From: Acinetobacter sp. SAAs474
GTDB lineage: Bacteria; Pseudomonadota; Gammaproteobacteria; Pseudomonadales; Moraxellaceae
Reading direction: 5' to 3'
Assembly: GCF_032823475.1 (NCBI RefSeq)
Contig: NZ_CP127915.1
Span: 2,232,001 to 2,296,000, forward strand
DNA: 64,000 nucleotides
How positions within the stretch are numbered: position 1 is the stretch's first letter; each line of letters opens with the position of its first letter. This document shows, one piece after another, positions 20,463-32,434 of this stretch. The translations under genes and the position numbers were made by a program. The notes beneath the pieces are model-generated. The model searched no databases, was not told where the DNA came from, and saw only the letters and a program-made list of their open reading frames with translations.

Positions 20463-20538
20463 GGGGACTTAGCTTAGTTGGTAGAGCGCCTGCTTTGCAC
20501 GCAGGAGGTCAGGAGTTCGACTCTCCTAGTCTCCACCA
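20463..20538 (+). tRNA. alaT: tRNA-Ala (TGC)
   Basis: A 76-base cloverleaf starting GGGGACT with anticodon TGC in CTTTGCACG, T-arm GTTCGACTC and encoded CCA. Confidence 0.97.
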
Positions 20539-20882
20539 CTTATCCTACGGATAAGTTATAAGCAAATAAACGGATAGCTTATAGAGCTTAGTGATAAAGC
20601 ATTGTAAAATGCATTGTTATTAATCTCTGTGATTTATCACAGTTTACTACGTGCTGACGAGGCAGTAGTTAATCATTAACAGAATATATTTGAGTTGAAA
20701 TAATTTGTTCATACTCGTTTCAAGTAAGTAATTACAAGAAATGAGTTACTAGCGATTAAACTGAATCAAGCGTTTTGGTATATGAATCTAATTGAAGCTG
20801 TATAGTGATTAAGTTCACAAAGCTCTAAACTGTAATGTTGGTTGTTCTACTTGTAGGAACAAACGACTGTTTGGGGTTGTAT
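20539..20882 (+). other. 16S-23S spacer after tRNA-Ala
   Basis: No gene. It contains a 7-2-7 palindrome CTGTGAT-TT-ATCACAG at 20627-20642 and, at its 3' end (20864-20889), the 5' arm of the 23S processing stem. Confidence 0.6.

Positions 20883-20889
<7 letters not shown>
20864..20889 (+). other. 23S processing stem, 5' arm
   Basis: CGACTGTTTGGGGTTGTATA and on is complementary to 23765-23791, enclosing 23S rRNA in a long stem. Confidence 0.8.
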
Positions 20890-23764
<2,875 letters not shown>

Positions 23765-23773
<9 letters not shown>

Positions 23774-23791
23774 ACAACACCCAAACAGTTG
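23765..23791 (+). other. 23S processing stem, 3' arm
   Basis: CTTGACTATACAACACCCAA and on pairs with 20864-20889. Confidence 0.8.
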
Positions 23792-23957
23792 TATACAAAG
23801 CATCAATCGATTCATAAAACATCATCTAACGATGAAAATACTTGATTTAGTATCGCTAATCGAACATCATATCCAACTCAGATATAACCTCTGTTAATAA
23901 CTCATTTGGTAGAAAACTTAGCAATAGGTAAGTCTAAGCAAGTATCCATAAACAGTT

Positions 23958-24076
23958 GTGCTGGCGACAATAGCAAGAGTGAACCACCTGATCCCTTCCC
24001 GAACTCAGAAGTGAAACCTCTTCGCGCTGATGGTAGTGTGGCGTTAGCCATGTGAGAGTAAGTCATCGCCAGCTCA
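23958..24076 (+). rRNA. rrf: 5S ribosomal RNA
   Basis: About 119 bases; terminal stem GCTGGCGA with TCGCCAGC, and the conserved GAACCACCTGATCCCTTCCC and CCGAACTCAGAAGTGAAA. Ends are approximate. Confidence 0.95.
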
Positions 24077-24083
24077 TTATTCA

Positions 24084-24118
24084 AAAATCCCTCAAGTAAC
24101 CACTTGGGGGATTTTTTT
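24084..24118 (+). terminator. rrn operon terminator
   Basis: AAATCCCTCAAGT and ACTTGGGGGATTT form a 13-bp stem (one wobble) with loop AACC and a run of seven T. Confidence 0.92.
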
Positions 24119-24267
24119 GGCTGCGCTTTTCAACAATTCAGCTTCAGTATATTTCTGCTTGAAAACTAAAGTGCTATATTATAATGCATCTTGATCAGTG
24201 TGCTGTTTAGCTTGAGCAGCATATTCAAATGTACGTTAAGCTTCAATTTACTTGAGAGGGTTGAATC

Positions 24268-24579
24268 ATGAAATTCAACGCATTTTCTATGCTTCCTGCA
24301 GATGAAGCGGAGCTTCATTTACCTGAATTGGTTTATTGGGCTTCTTTGGGTGATTTGAGTGAAGTAAAAAAGAGCCTTGCGCGGGGCTGTGATGTAAATA
24401 GCTGTGATGATGAAGGCTATAGTGCATTACAAGCTGCTGCTGAAAACGATCACCTTGCAGTTGTACAATATTTGATTACACAAGGTGCTGATCTTGCTTC
24501 CCAAGGAAAATATAATGCTTTAGAGTTGGCAGAAATGGCAGGAAATAATGCTGTTGTATGCTATTTAAAAGGATTATAA
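24268..24579 (+). CDS. Small ankyrin-repeat protein
   Basis: A 103-residue protein made of about two to three ankyrin repeats: LVYWASLGDLSEVKKSLARG, then the canonical DDEGYSALQAAAENDHLAVVQ and ALELAEMAGNNAVVCYLK. Ankyrin repeats mediate protein binding; the partner is unknown. It starts after GAGAGGG and is a single gene between the rrn operon and argF. Small ankyrin proteins like this are common in Acinetobacter core genomes. Confidence 0.85.
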   Translation: MKFNAFSMLPADEAELHLPELVYWASLGDLSEVKKSLARGCDVNSCDDEGYSALQAAAENDHLAVVQYLITQGADLASQGKYNALELAEMAGNNAVVCYLKGL

Positions 24580-24671
24580 ATAAAAGTGATTATTATATTA
24601 AAATGAAAAAATAATGATGACAGTGTTTGCGTGTTTTCTAGAAAATACAAATGATCGAAATTTGTTAATCG

Positions 24672-24704
24672 ATAACAAAACCAGTATCAAACTGGTTTTG
24701 TTAT
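24672..24704. terminator. Bidirectional terminator between ankyrin gene and argF
   Basis: A perfect 14-bp stem (ATAACAAAACCAGT with ACTGGTTTTGTTAT) with a 5-base loop, placed between convergent genes. Confidence 0.85.
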
Positions 24705-24719
24705 ACATAATCTTAATAA

Positions 24720-25640
24720 TTAGTCTTTTTTCGCATTTTCATTGAGTAAAAACTCAACCAAAGCTTTCTGTGCATGAAGGCGATTTTCAGCCTCATCCCA
24801 TACAACAGCATTTTTATAATCTAACATATTTTCTGAGATTTCTTCACCGCGGTGTGCAGGAAGGCAGTGCATAAATAAACAACCTGCATGAGCTAAACTC
24901 ATGAGTTTTTCATTGACTTGATAGTCAATAAAAGCTTTTGCACGGATTTTTTGTTCTTCTTCTTGTCCCATACTTGCCCAAACATCAGTTACGATTAAGT
25001 CTGCATTGACTGCAGCATCTTCCGCAGTATTAACTAATTCTACGCAGTGTGCAAATTCAGATAGAAATTTTTCCTGTGGTTCATAGCCTTTTGGAGATGC
25101 AATTTTTAATTTAAAGCCCCACATGTGTGCTGCTTCGATATAAGAGTTACACATATTATTGCCATCACCAATCCAGGCAACCGTTTTACCTTCAATGGTA
25201 CCACGGTGTTCAACGAATGTCTGAATGTCTGCTAATAATTGACAAGGATGATGATCGTCTGTTAAAGCATTAATAACAGGTACTTTAGAATAAGATGCAA
25301 AACGCTCAACAATTTCATGGCCAAAGGTACGAATCATGACGATATCGAGCATGCTGGATATTACACGTGCTGAATCTTCTATAGGCTCGCCACGACCTAG
25401 CTGGCTATCTCGTGAAGAAAGAAAAATTGCACTACCCCCAAATTGGCTCATACCAGCTTCAAACGATACACGTGTACGTGTGCTGGATTTTTCAAAAATC
25501 ATCCCCATGACTTTGCCAACAAAAGGTTGAAAAACTTCATTATTATGTTGTTTTTTCTTGAGTTCGATACCACGTTGGATAATTTGGTTAAGTTCAGATG
25601 TTGAAAAGTCGCGTAAAGTTAGAAAGTGACGTAGAGCCAT
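24720..25640 (-). CDS. argF: Ornithine carbamoyltransferase
   Basis: A 306-residue enzyme that makes citrulline from ornithine and carbamoyl phosphate in arginine synthesis. Signatures: [13 protein letters not shown] (carbamoyl phosphate loop), [19 protein letters not shown] (ornithine loop) and [12 protein letters not shown] with the active Cys. Length is normal. No arginine operator was recognised upstream. Confidence 0.96.
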   Translation of the reverse strand: MALRHFLTLRDFSTSELNQIIQRGIELKKKQHNNEVFQPFVGKVMGMIFEKSSTRTRVSFEAGMSQFGGSAIFLSSRDSQLGRGEPIEDSARVISSMLDIVMIRTFGHEIVERFASYSKVPVINALTDDHHPCQLLADIQTFVEHRGTIEGKTVAWIGDGNNMCNSYIEAAHMWGFKLKIASPKGYEPQEKFLSEFAHCVELVNTAEDAAVNADLIVTDVWASMGQEEEQKIRAKAFIDYQVNEKLMSLAHAGCLFMHCLPAHRGEEISENMLDYKNAVVWDEAENRLHAQKALVEFLLNENAKKD

Positions 25641-25748
25641 GTTTATTCCACAATAATTGCTGATAAAAACAACAATTAGTTGTTCATTGGTTAATAGGAA
25701 GGGTTAATATTTATAAATATACTATATAGAGAAAAATTGCAAAACAAA

Positions 25749-26396
25749 CTAGCTCTTTTGATGAGCATATAGAAATAAATCGACACAATATGTGATGTAG
25801 TTGAGTGTTTCTTGATCGTTTTCGGTAACTGAAATATTCATTAAAATTTTCCATTCGATGTTACGTAAAATTCCAAAATAAAACTGCGCTGAATATAATG
25901 GATTTTCACATTTTAACAGCCCTTTTAGGTGTGCTTTCTTTAATACTTTAGCAATTGCCAGTTGAATTTGTCTTGGTCCGCGATCATGAATGTAATGAGC
26001 TAGATTAGAATCTCTTTGTGTTTGTTCTAAAATTAAGCGTAAAAAAGCAGTATTTTCTTCTTTTTTCAGATGTAGATGAAAATTCATTAAGGTATGAATA
26101 AGATAAAGTCGTATATCATTTACATCATGAGGCTCTGTTACACAAATATCTTGAAAAAACTGTTCTCGACGATAATCACAGATTGCAGTGAATAAACCTT
26201 CTTTATTACCAAAATATTTATAAATGGATGTCTTTGAACCACCTGCATGTTTAACGATATCATCTAAGGAAACTGCATCATACCCATATTCTAAGAATAA
26301 TGTTGTTGCACTTTCTAAAAGTGCAGTGCAACGTTCATGCCCACGTTTTGTTTGTGGTATATCATGAGCATAAGCAGGTAATGGGATATCTGACAT
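25749..26396 (-). CDS. TetR/AcrR-family transcriptional regulator next to prpBC
   Basis: A 215-residue regulator. The HTH is at residues about 18-60 (RCTALLESATTLFLEYGYDA, VSLDDIVKHAGGSKTSIYKY, FGNKEGLF). The C-terminal domain is of the AcrR-like type, with no ligand motif read. It is divergent from prpB across 203 bases that contain a perfect 7-2-7 palindrome at 26537, a good operator candidate. Control of prpBC is therefore likely but inferred. Propionate operons more often have GntR or sigma-54 PrpR regulators. Confidence 0.85.
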   Translation of the reverse strand: MSDIPLPAYAHDIPQTKRGHERCTALLESATTLFLEYGYDAVSLDDIVKHAGGSKTSIYKYFGNKEGLFTAICDYRREQFFQDICVTEPHDVNDIRLYLIHTLMNFHLHLKKEENTAFLRLILEQTQRDSNLAHYIHDRGPRQIQLAIAKVLKKAHLKGLLKCENPLYSAQFYFGILRNIEWKILMNISVTENDQETLNYITYCVDLFLYAHQKS

Positions 26397-26536
26397 AAGA
26401 GCTAGACTAAAAAATGACTTTGTATAATTATATCAAAAATTAAATCTTTATTTATTTTAACTGCCTCTTTTCTGAAAATTGAATTAAATAATTCTAGGAC
26501 TAAAGTTTTAGTTGAATCTGCTGTAGTGACAGTGTG

Positions 26537-26552
26537 GATAAATAAATTTATC
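26537..26552. promoter_or_regulatory. Palindrome in the tetR-prpB intergenic region, candidate operator
   Basis: GATAAAT-AA-ATTTATC, a perfect 7-2-7 inverted repeat. A -10-like TATACT follows at 26555-26560, so a bound repressor would cover the prpB promoter. Confidence 0.5.
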
Positions 26553-26599
26553 GTTATACTCAAATTTCAATAATAAATGAAATACTGTGAAAAAGGATT

Positions 26600-27484
26600 A
26601 TGATACAAACAATATCTGCAGGTTTAAGATTTAGACAGGCACTTGAAATTGAAAAGCCATTACAAATTATCGGTACAGTGAATGCTTATGCTGCGATGAT
26701 GGCCAAACAAGTGGGCTATAACGCAATTTATATTTCTGGTGCAGGTGTTGCCAATTATTCTTATGGCCTTCCTGATTTAGGAATGACCAGTCTGGACAAT
26801 GTACTTGAAGATGTTCGTCGTATTACCGAACGTGTTGATACCCCATTGCTGGTGGATATTGATACTGGTTGGGGTGGTGCTTTTAATATTGCACGTAGTG
26901 TAAAGCAAATGATTGCAGCAGGAGCTGCTGCGGTTCATATTGAAGATCAGGTGGCACAAAAACGCTGTGGTCATCGTCCTAATAAGGAAATTGTTTCACA
27001 ACAGGAAATGGTTGATCGTATCAAAGCCGCTGTTGATGCTAAAACCGATGCAAATTTTGTGGTTATGGCACGTACAGATGCACTACAACAGCAAGGGCTA
27101 CAAGCCGTGATTGATCGTGCATGTGCATGTGTAGAAGCGGGTGCTGATGCCATTTTTGCTGAAGCAATGACCGATATTAGTATGTATAAAACGGTTTGTG
27201 ATGCTGTGGGTGTACCGGTATTGGCCAATATGACTGAATTTGGTGATACACCATACTATAGCGTAGATGAATTGGCGGCACAGGGCATTGCCATGGTGCT
27301 TTATCCTTTATCTGCAACACGTGCAATGCAAAAAGCAGCACTAGAAGTCATGCAGGCAATTCGTCAGGATGGTACACAAATTAATGTGCTGGATAAAATG
27401 CAACCACGCAAAGAGTTGTATGAATTTTTAGATTATCACACGTTTGAAAATACTTTGGATAAACTATTTAAGCAGGAGCAATAA
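26600..27484 (+). CDS. prpB: Methylisocitrate lyase
   Basis: A 294-residue member of the isocitrate lyase family that splits 2-methylisocitrate to pyruvate and succinate in propionate breakdown. The active-site KRCGH is seen in [15 protein letters not shown]; metal-binding VDIDTGWGG and ARTDAL are in place, as is the late NMTEFG. The start follows AAAGGATT. prpC starts four bases after its stop. Confidence 0.95.
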   Translation: MIQTISAGLRFRQALEIEKPLQIIGTVNAYAAMMAKQVGYNAIYISGAGVANYSYGLPDLGMTSLDNVLEDVRRITERVDTPLLVDIDTGWGGAFNIARSVKQMIAAGAAAVHIEDQVAQKRCGHRPNKEIVSQQEMVDRIKAAVDAKTDANFVVMARTDALQQQGLQAVIDRACACVEAGADAIFAEAMTDISMYKTVCDAVGVPVLANMTEFGDTPYYSVDELAAQGIAMVLYPLSATRAMQKAALEVMQAIRQDGTQINVLDKMQPRKELYEFLDYHTFENTLDKLFKQEQ

Positions 27485-27488
27485 TCAC

Positions 27489-28616
27489 ATGGCTGAAGGA
27501 AAAGTACTGACTGGCGCAGGATTGCGTGGACAAGTCGCAGGCAAAACAGCATTATCTACAGTGGGCAAGAGTGGGGCCGGTTTAACCTATCGTGGTTATG
27601 ATGTGCAAGATCTTGCAGAGCATTGTCAATTTGAAGAAGTCGCATATTTAATTTTCTTCGGTGAATTACCGAACCAACAACAATTAGATGCATATAAAGC
27701 AAAATTAAAGTCTTTGCGTCAATTGCCAACAGCATTAAAAGAAGTTCTTGAACGTATTCCTGCTGATTCACACCCGATGGATGTGATGCGTACAGGTGTG
27801 TCGATGTTGGGGAATCTGGAAACTGAGCAATCTTTTGCAGAGCAACAGGATGTAGCGGACCGTATTTTAGCGACCCTGCCTGCGATGATTTGTTATTGGT
27901 ATCGTTATAGTCATGAAGGTATCCGTATTGATGAAAATACCGATGATGATTCGATTGGTGCACAATTTTTACATTTATTACATGGTGAAAAACCGAATCA
28001 GTTACATGAACAAGTCATGAATGTTTCATTGATTTTGTATGCAGAGCATGAGTTTAACGCTTCGACCTTTACGGCACGCGTGTGTGCATCAACGCTTTCA
28101 GATATGCATTCATGTATTACTGGTGCGATTGGTTCATTGCGTGGTCCATTACATGGTGGTGCCAATGAGGCTGCAATGGAAATGATTGAAAACTGGACCT
28201 CACCAGAAGAAGCTGAGCGTGAAATGCTGGCTAAACTGGAGCGTAAGGAAAAGATCATGGGCTTTGGTCATGCGATTTATAAAGACAACGATCCACGTAA
28301 TGGCATCATTAAAATTTGGTCAGAGCGTTTGGCACAGGATGTGGGTGATACAACGCTTTATCCAGTATCGGTTCGCTGTGAAGAAGTGATGTGGCGTGAG
28401 AAAAAATTATTTTGTAATGCCGACTTTTTCCATGCCTCTGCCTATCATTTTATGGGGATCGCAACCAAGCTATTTACCCCGATTTTTGTGATGTCACGTG
28501 TTACAGGCTGGGCGGCACATGTGATGGAGCAACGTGCAGATAACCGTATTATTCGTCCAAGTGCAGACTATACTGGTTATGAGTTACGTAAAGTGCTACC
28601 TATTATGCAAAGATAA
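27489..28616 (+). CDS. prpC: 2-methylcitrate synthase
   Basis: A 375-residue citrate synthase-family enzyme that condenses propionyl-CoA with oxaloacetate. The start GLRGQVAGKTALSTVGKSGA and YRGYDVQDLAE are typical; catalytic His and Asp lie in GPLHGGANEAAMEM, GFGHAIYKDNDPR and NADFFHASAY. An earlier in-frame ATG at 27444 sits inside prpB; the ATG 27489 has CAGGAGC upstream. The methylcitrate dehydratase gene (prpD or acnD/prpF) that normally follows is absent here. Confidence 0.93.
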   Translation: MAEGKVLTGAGLRGQVAGKTALSTVGKSGAGLTYRGYDVQDLAEHCQFEEVAYLIFFGELPNQQQLDAYKAKLKSLRQLPTALKEVLERIPADSHPMDVMRTGVSMLGNLETEQSFAEQQDVADRILATLPAMICYWYRYSHEGIRIDENTDDDSIGAQFLHLLHGEKPNQLHEQVMNVSLILYAEHEFNASTFTARVCASTLSDMHSCITGAIGSLRGPLHGGANEAAMEMIENWTSPEEAEREMLAKLERKEKIMGFGHAIYKDNDPRNGIIKIWSERLAQDVGDTTLYPVSVRCEEVMWREKKLFCNADFFHASAYHFMGIATKLFTPIFVMSRVTGWAAHVMEQRADNRIIRPSADYTGYELRKVLPIMQR

Positions 28617-28630
28617 TATTGCTCAATTTC

Positions 28631-28666
28631 AGCTCATAAAAATCTCATCAGAGATTTTTATGAGCT
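28631..28666 (+). terminator. Hairpin after prpC
   Basis: A perfect 16-bp stem (AGCTCATAAAAATCTC with GAGATTTTTATGAGCT) and a 4-base loop, 14 bases after the stop. The tract that follows is only moderately T-rich (GTGTAATTATTTTT). Confidence 0.75.
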
Positions 28667-28820
28667 AGTGGTGTAATTATTTTTAATACTATGAAAGTAA
28701 GAGGATATATTTTTGATTGGATGTTTAATCATTAAACAAATAGTACAATAAAAAGTATCTTCTATTGTAAAACAGTGGTAAAAATAAAAATAAAGTGCTG
28801 AATGAATGTAGGTTAATAGT

Positions 28821-29054
28821 ATGAAAACCACAGTTAAATATGTCGTATTAAAAAATTTAGATTATCAACTGGGCACACCATTATTTCAGGAACAAATTGA
28901 GGCTGATGGGCAGTATTTTGATCAGATACCTGCGATTATTTCATTCCAAAATCATCAGTTTAAAGTTAAAAGTAAAGAGCTTAAACGTGTTTATCTTGTT
29001 GAAGAGCAAGAAGAGCATCAAACCATCATTGTTAAAGTAATTGCCTTGATCTAA
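28821..29054 (+). CDS. Small protein of unknown function
   Basis: A 77-residue protein, predicted soluble and mostly beta (TVKYVVLKNLDYQLGTPLFQ, IPAIISFQNHQFKVKSKELK). No family recognised. It has a fair ribosome site (GTAGGTTAATAGT) and a hairpin about 155 bases downstream. Base use is like its neighbours. Confidence 0.6.
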   Translation: MKTTVKYVVLKNLDYQLGTPLFQEQIEADGQYFDQIPAIISFQNHQFKVKSKELKRVYLVEEQEEHQTIIVKVIALI

Positions 29055-29378
29055 CGATTTATTGATCTAAAATGCTATTGATATGCTTTAGCATGAATTC
29101 TTAAATTAATCCGAATCATGTTTAAGAAAATAAGTATTTTTCATCTTAGGTTTAATTGATTATTATGATCGTGATCAATTGATTGATCTGATCATGATGA
29201 AAATTGAATTAAAATAAGTACTAAAATTGTACTTATTTTATTCTTTTAAATAAAAGATATCAGCTATGATCAGGATGAATTAAAATTAAGTAAAACATAA
29301 TTGATGAAAATACACGATATTACTCATAATATAATGAGATAACCCAAGTAATACCATCGTAATGGCATTACTTTAAAA
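29055..29378 (+). other. Gene-free stretch with a hairpin and an IS982-end-like sequence
   Basis: At 29109-29127 the sequence AATCCGAATCATGTTTAAG matches the left end of the decayed IS982 element at 34119 in 17 of 19 bases. At 29210-29240 TAAAATAAGTAC and GTACTTATTTTA form a perfect 12-bp stem with a 7-base loop, followed by TTCTTTT, a possible terminator. Confidence 0.5.
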
Positions 29379-29690
29379 TTATAAACAATTGGCTGGTTTG
29401 GGTATTCCTGCTAACCGACTTAAGTGTCTGGCAACCAGACCAGTATTAAATTTCTCTTGTAATAAGCTATTATTAATTTCAGGACCTATTGTTTTGATTA
29501 AAAACTTAATTAATGGCCGTGTTGCAGGGGCATGTCCAAATTGTTGATAGAACGAGCGTACAGCATATAATATCTGAAAATGCCAAGGTGTGAGTTCAAG
29601 GTCTAAGTTGCGGGCTAGGGTCTGAGCGACTGCTTCATTCCAAATGGTATAATCAAGTAGGTGTCCATCTTGATCAAGCTCTATATTCAT
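29379..29690 (-). CDS. tusE: Sulfurtransferase TusE (DsrC family)
   Basis: A 103-residue DsrC-family protein, the last carrier of the sulfur relay that hands persulfide sulfur to MnmA for 2-thiouridine in tRNA. The domain has TPWHFQILYAVRSFYQQFGHAP and RPLIKFL, and the conserved penultimate Cys (PKPANCL) that carries the persulfide is present. It is the last gene of a tusD-C-B-E operon on this strand. Confidence 0.92.
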   Translation of the reverse strand: MNIELDQDGHLLDYTIWNEAVAQTLARNLDLELTPWHFQILYAVRSFYQQFGHAPATRPLIKFLIKTIGPEINNSLLQEKFNTGLVARHLSRLAGIPKPANCL

Positions 29691-29714
29691 GATGATCCCA
29701 AATTTGTCGATGTT

Positions 29715-29993
29715 TTATTTTAATGAAATACAACGTTGATGTTGTAAACAAAGCTCTGCAAAAGCATGATATTCAATCACATGTAGATTGTGCGGATTTA
29801 AATTGAGTAGAAGATCTGAGTCATTTTGTAGAATATAAATTGCCTTAAGCTGCTGTAAAAAAAAATGATGAACAAATTGTACTGCATCACCCATTAACAC
29901 GATTTGATCATTATCACTGTATAAGGATTGGAGTTTAAGTAATGCTTGTGGTGTTGCTGCAAAATTAGATTGAATTAAAAAAAGATTTGACAT
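29715..29993 (-). CDS. tusB: Sulfur relay protein TusB (DsrH family)
   Basis: A 92-residue subunit of the TusBCD complex that takes sulfur from TusA and passes it to TusE. The sequence is weakly conserved in this family; NLFLIQSNFAATPQALLKL and DQIVLMGDAVQF are compatible with DsrH. The longer frame starts at 30005, but the ATG at 29993 with AGGTTACTG upstream looks better. The call rests mostly on position between tusC and tusE. Confidence 0.75.
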   Translation of the reverse strand: MSNLFLIQSNFAATPQALLKLQSLYSDNDQIVLMGDAVQFVHHFFLQQLKAIYILQNDSDLLLNLNPHNLHVIEYHAFAELCLQHQRCISLK

Positions 29994-30007
29994 CAGTAAC
30001 CTCATGC

Positions 30008-30358
30008 TTACCAGTATAAAATATGATCAAATTGGTTAAGGAAATTAGCATCAAAATCAATCCACTCAATTTCATGTTGTGTCTGTATTATAGCGGGTAA
30101 GTTTTGGTGACATTGTTCTATATAAATTGGAGTAAGATCATAAAATTCAAAGCTATCAACTAGATTAGAGGCTAATTTAAATGCATGCTTAAATTGATCA
30201 AATTCTAGTTGTGATTGAAGTAAGCTAAGTGCAGCGTCTTGAAGTAAAATTTTCACATTACAACCAAAAGTTGCCAGCACCATTGTTGCCGATAGACTTT
30301 CGTGAACTTGCAAATTATTTAGGTTAGACTGAGTTAAAACTACAAGTACAGATTTCAC
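30008..30358 (-). CDS. tusC: Sulfur relay protein TusC (DsrF family)
   Basis: A 116-residue DsrE/F-like protein. The N-terminal strand KSVLVVLTQSNLNN and the following LSATMVLATFGCNVKILLQD match the DsrF fold. It is part of the TusBCD hexamer. It lies 43 bases after tusD and directly before tusB. Confidence 0.8.
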   Translation of the reverse strand: MKSVLVVLTQSNLNNLQVHESLSATMVLATFGCNVKILLQDAALSLLQSQLEFDQFKHAFKLASNLVDSFEFYDLTPIYIEQCHQNLPAIIQTQHEIEWIDFDANFLNQFDHILYW

Positions 30359-30401
30359 ACCATTTACCTTTTAAAAGTAATAAACTCGGAAATATAAAAA
30401 A

Positions 30402-30770
30402 TTAGAATTGTATGAGATGATTGGCAGTTTGTACTGCATCGGCAAGTTCGCCAAGTCCAACCAATTCAAAACCAGCGGCTAAGTTGTGTTGATGGATTTG
30501 ATGACGTTTAGCATTGTTTTCATCTGTGATACCGCGTGTTAGTGCAGCACTTACACAAACAGGTAAACGTATATTAAGTTTTTGCCATTCTTTTTTTAAA
30601 TTACGCTGGTCATCTGGTATCCACTGTAAATCGTTTGCAACATAGACACCATCTTGATAAAAGAAAACACTAAACTGTTCATTTTTATCTTGTAAAGCTT
30701 TGGCCAAACCTAAAGCATGCCATGCATGAATAGAGGTGGGTGAGGAGGTAATGAGTAGTAAAGTATTCAT
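30402..30770 (-). CDS. tusD: Sulfurtransferase TusD (DsrE family)
   Basis: A 122-residue DsrE-like protein and the active subunit of TusBCD. The catalytic Cys is in LPVCVSAALTRGI, the expected place; FFYQDGVYVAN and the C-terminal GLGELADAVQTANHLIQF are family features. It opens the tus operon; AT-rich DNA upstream (30771-31004) probably holds its promoter. Confidence 0.92.
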   Translation of the reverse strand: MNTLLLITSSPTSIHAWHALGLAKALQDKNEQFSVFFYQDGVYVANDLQWIPDDQRNLKKEWQKLNIRLPVCVSAALTRGITDENNAKRHQIHQHNLAAGFELVGLGELADAVQTANHLIQF

Positions 30771-31004
30771 TAAAATTCACTGAAAATAATCATGTTTCTT
30801 TGTATGAGAGATATAAACTTCGTGGTAGAAGGTAGTATACAATGATTTTAAGTGCCATCTAAATAAATTACATTATTATTTTAAAAAATATTAATAAATT
30901 GATATTTAAAAACAATGGCTTATTATTTTTTGTAATAAAAAACACTGTAACTTTTTATTAGGGTTTGTTGACATTTTATGATACTGGCCAACTCAATATA
31001 CTAA

Positions 31005-31430
31005 CTAAAGCAACTGAGTTCTTATGGTTGTGCTTTTTTTAAATAAATACCTATCTATATATAGCTTACTAGATTGAGTATTCAATTTCTTAGTAATATT
31101 TGTTCCTGTTTGAGTATTTCTAATTTTCTCTCTAAGTCTTTTTGAATCAAAACTCTTATCAGCGCGCAATATTTCTGTTTCTTTTAAATCTAAAGCATTA
31201 ATTAAATCAGGTGTAACTTTCATATCATGGGGTGTGCGATTAACGATTATAAATTCGATAGGATTTCTATTTGCATTCACAGCCAAATGAATTTTACAGT
31301 TATTTCCAGTAATACTTTTGAAAATAGATTATTTCTTTAATTCCTGTTACATGTTGGCGTGCTCTGACATGACTCGCAGCAATTAAGATCCACTCTAAAT
31401 TAGCACGAGAAGATCGTATTTAAATATATT
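31005..31430 (-). pseudogene. IS5-family transposase remnant
   Basis: The frame ending at 31005 encodes AVNANRNPIEFIIVNRTPHD and DKSFDSKRLREKIRNTQTGTN, clearly the middle of an IS5-type DDE transposase (consensus KIHLAVD...GNPI, ADKGYDS...LREK). Upstream on the same strand the similarity continues with no start (ASHVRARQHVTGIKE, then CKIHLAVNA after a frame shift and a stop). The C-terminal catalytic Glu part is degraded. It is a dead insertion sequence between tusD and tRNA-fMet. The ends of the element are no longer clear. Confidence 0.8.
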
Positions 31431-31649
31431 TAGTAACTGAATACGGTAGAAGATGGCTTCAATAAATAATTTCAAATTATATTTGAGAGAAATATCAAAA
31501 TTAACGAGAATAGCTTTTAGCTTAGACCAGCATTGTTTGAAGTATAGCGAGAAATGAATTGGGTTTGGCGATTGAATTTTACTTTCTTGCTATTTTTTGA
31601 ATCATAAAGGTCAACAGGTTCTAATTTATTATATAAATTAAATAAAGTT

Positions 31650-31678
31650 TGCTTTGTTGTTTATTAGGGCGTATAACG
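31650..31678 (+). promoter_or_regulatory. Candidate promoter of tRNA-fMet
   Basis: TTGCTT, a 17-base spacer and TATAAC, ending about 14 bases upstream of the tRNA. A diverged copy of the same segment lies at 33755-33805. Confidence 0.5.
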
Positions 31679-31690
31679 TCTACTTGTCGA

Positions 31691-31767
<77 letters not shown>

Positions 31768-31793
31768 TAGCGTTTTTTATATTCAAAGTTTAT

Positions 31794-31824
31794 AGCCTAA
31801 TCATCACTGATTAGGCTTTTTTTA
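31794..31824 (+). terminator. Terminator after tRNA-fMet
   Basis: AGCCTAATCA and TGATTAGGCT form a 10-bp stem with a 4-base loop and a run of seven T. Confidence 0.9.
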
Positions 31825-32002
31825 TTTAAACTAAAATATATGTAGGTATTTATTCTATATGTGTTATAGTGGATTTTCACTAGAATTATAATTTTAATTA
31901 TTTACTAATTTTATCTTGTTTAGATTTATGTCTTTCATTTTATTAAAAGTTAATCTTAAAAATTATTTTCTAATTATTGTCATATAATATAGGAAATAAA
32001 CG

Positions 32003-32215
32003 ATGTCTAATTTAACAACGGGTACAGTAAAGTGGTTTAATGATACCAAAGGTTTTGGATTTATTGCTGCAGATAATGGCCAAGATGTTTTTGCACATTT
32101 TAAAGAAATCCGTTCAACTGGTTTCAAAACATTAATCGAAGGTCAGCGTGTAGAGTTTAATATGCAGCAAGGCCAAAAAGGTATGCAAGCAAGTGATATT
32201 GTTGCTATCTCATGA
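32003..32215 (+). CDS. Cold-shock domain protein (CspA family)
   Basis: A 70-residue single-domain RNA/ssDNA-binding protein. RNP1 is KGFGFIAA and RNP2 VFAHF; the start [16 protein letters not shown] is canonical. It has about 180 bases of AT-rich leader, as csp genes often do, and a good AGGAAA ribosome site. Its stop overlaps the next ATG (ATGA at 32212), an unusual arrangement for a csp gene. Confidence 0.95.
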   Translation: MSNLTTGTVKWFNDTKGFGFIAADNGQDVFAHFKEIRSTGFKTLIEGQRVEFNMQQGQKGMQASDIVAIS

Positions 32216-32412
32216 TTATCTTCTTGGTCGAAGTTAAAGATCAATTCAATCAAAAGTATTCTGTAAAGGGTACTTTTCATCACAGCATAACAGAGATTAC
32301 TAAGTCTAAAGAAAATATTAAATTTATTACGATTGACAATGAAAATATTAAACCTAGTTTTGATTTACATTTTCATAGTATAGATTCTGGCAAAATTTTT
32401 AGATTAGTTTAA
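32212..32412 (+). CDS. Small unknown protein coupled to the cold-shock gene
   Basis: A 66-residue product ([20 protein letters not shown] ... [18 protein letters not shown]) with a beta-rich pattern and no known motif. Its ATG overlaps the csp stop by the sequence ATGA, so it is likely made by re-initiation. No separate ribosome site is evident. It may act with the cold-shock protein, but that is inference from coupling only. Confidence 0.5.
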   Translation: MIIFLVEVKDQFNQKYSVKGTFHHSITEITKSKENIKFITIDNENIKPSFDLHFHSIDSGKIFRLV

Positions 32413-32434
32413 TTTAATTTATTATTTTAAACGC

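Noticed and set aside
20627..20642. CRP-like site in the rRNA spacer (CTGTGAT-TT-ATCACAG)
   Set aside because: The half-site spacing is too short for CRP and the location inside an rRNA transcript argues for RNA structure instead.
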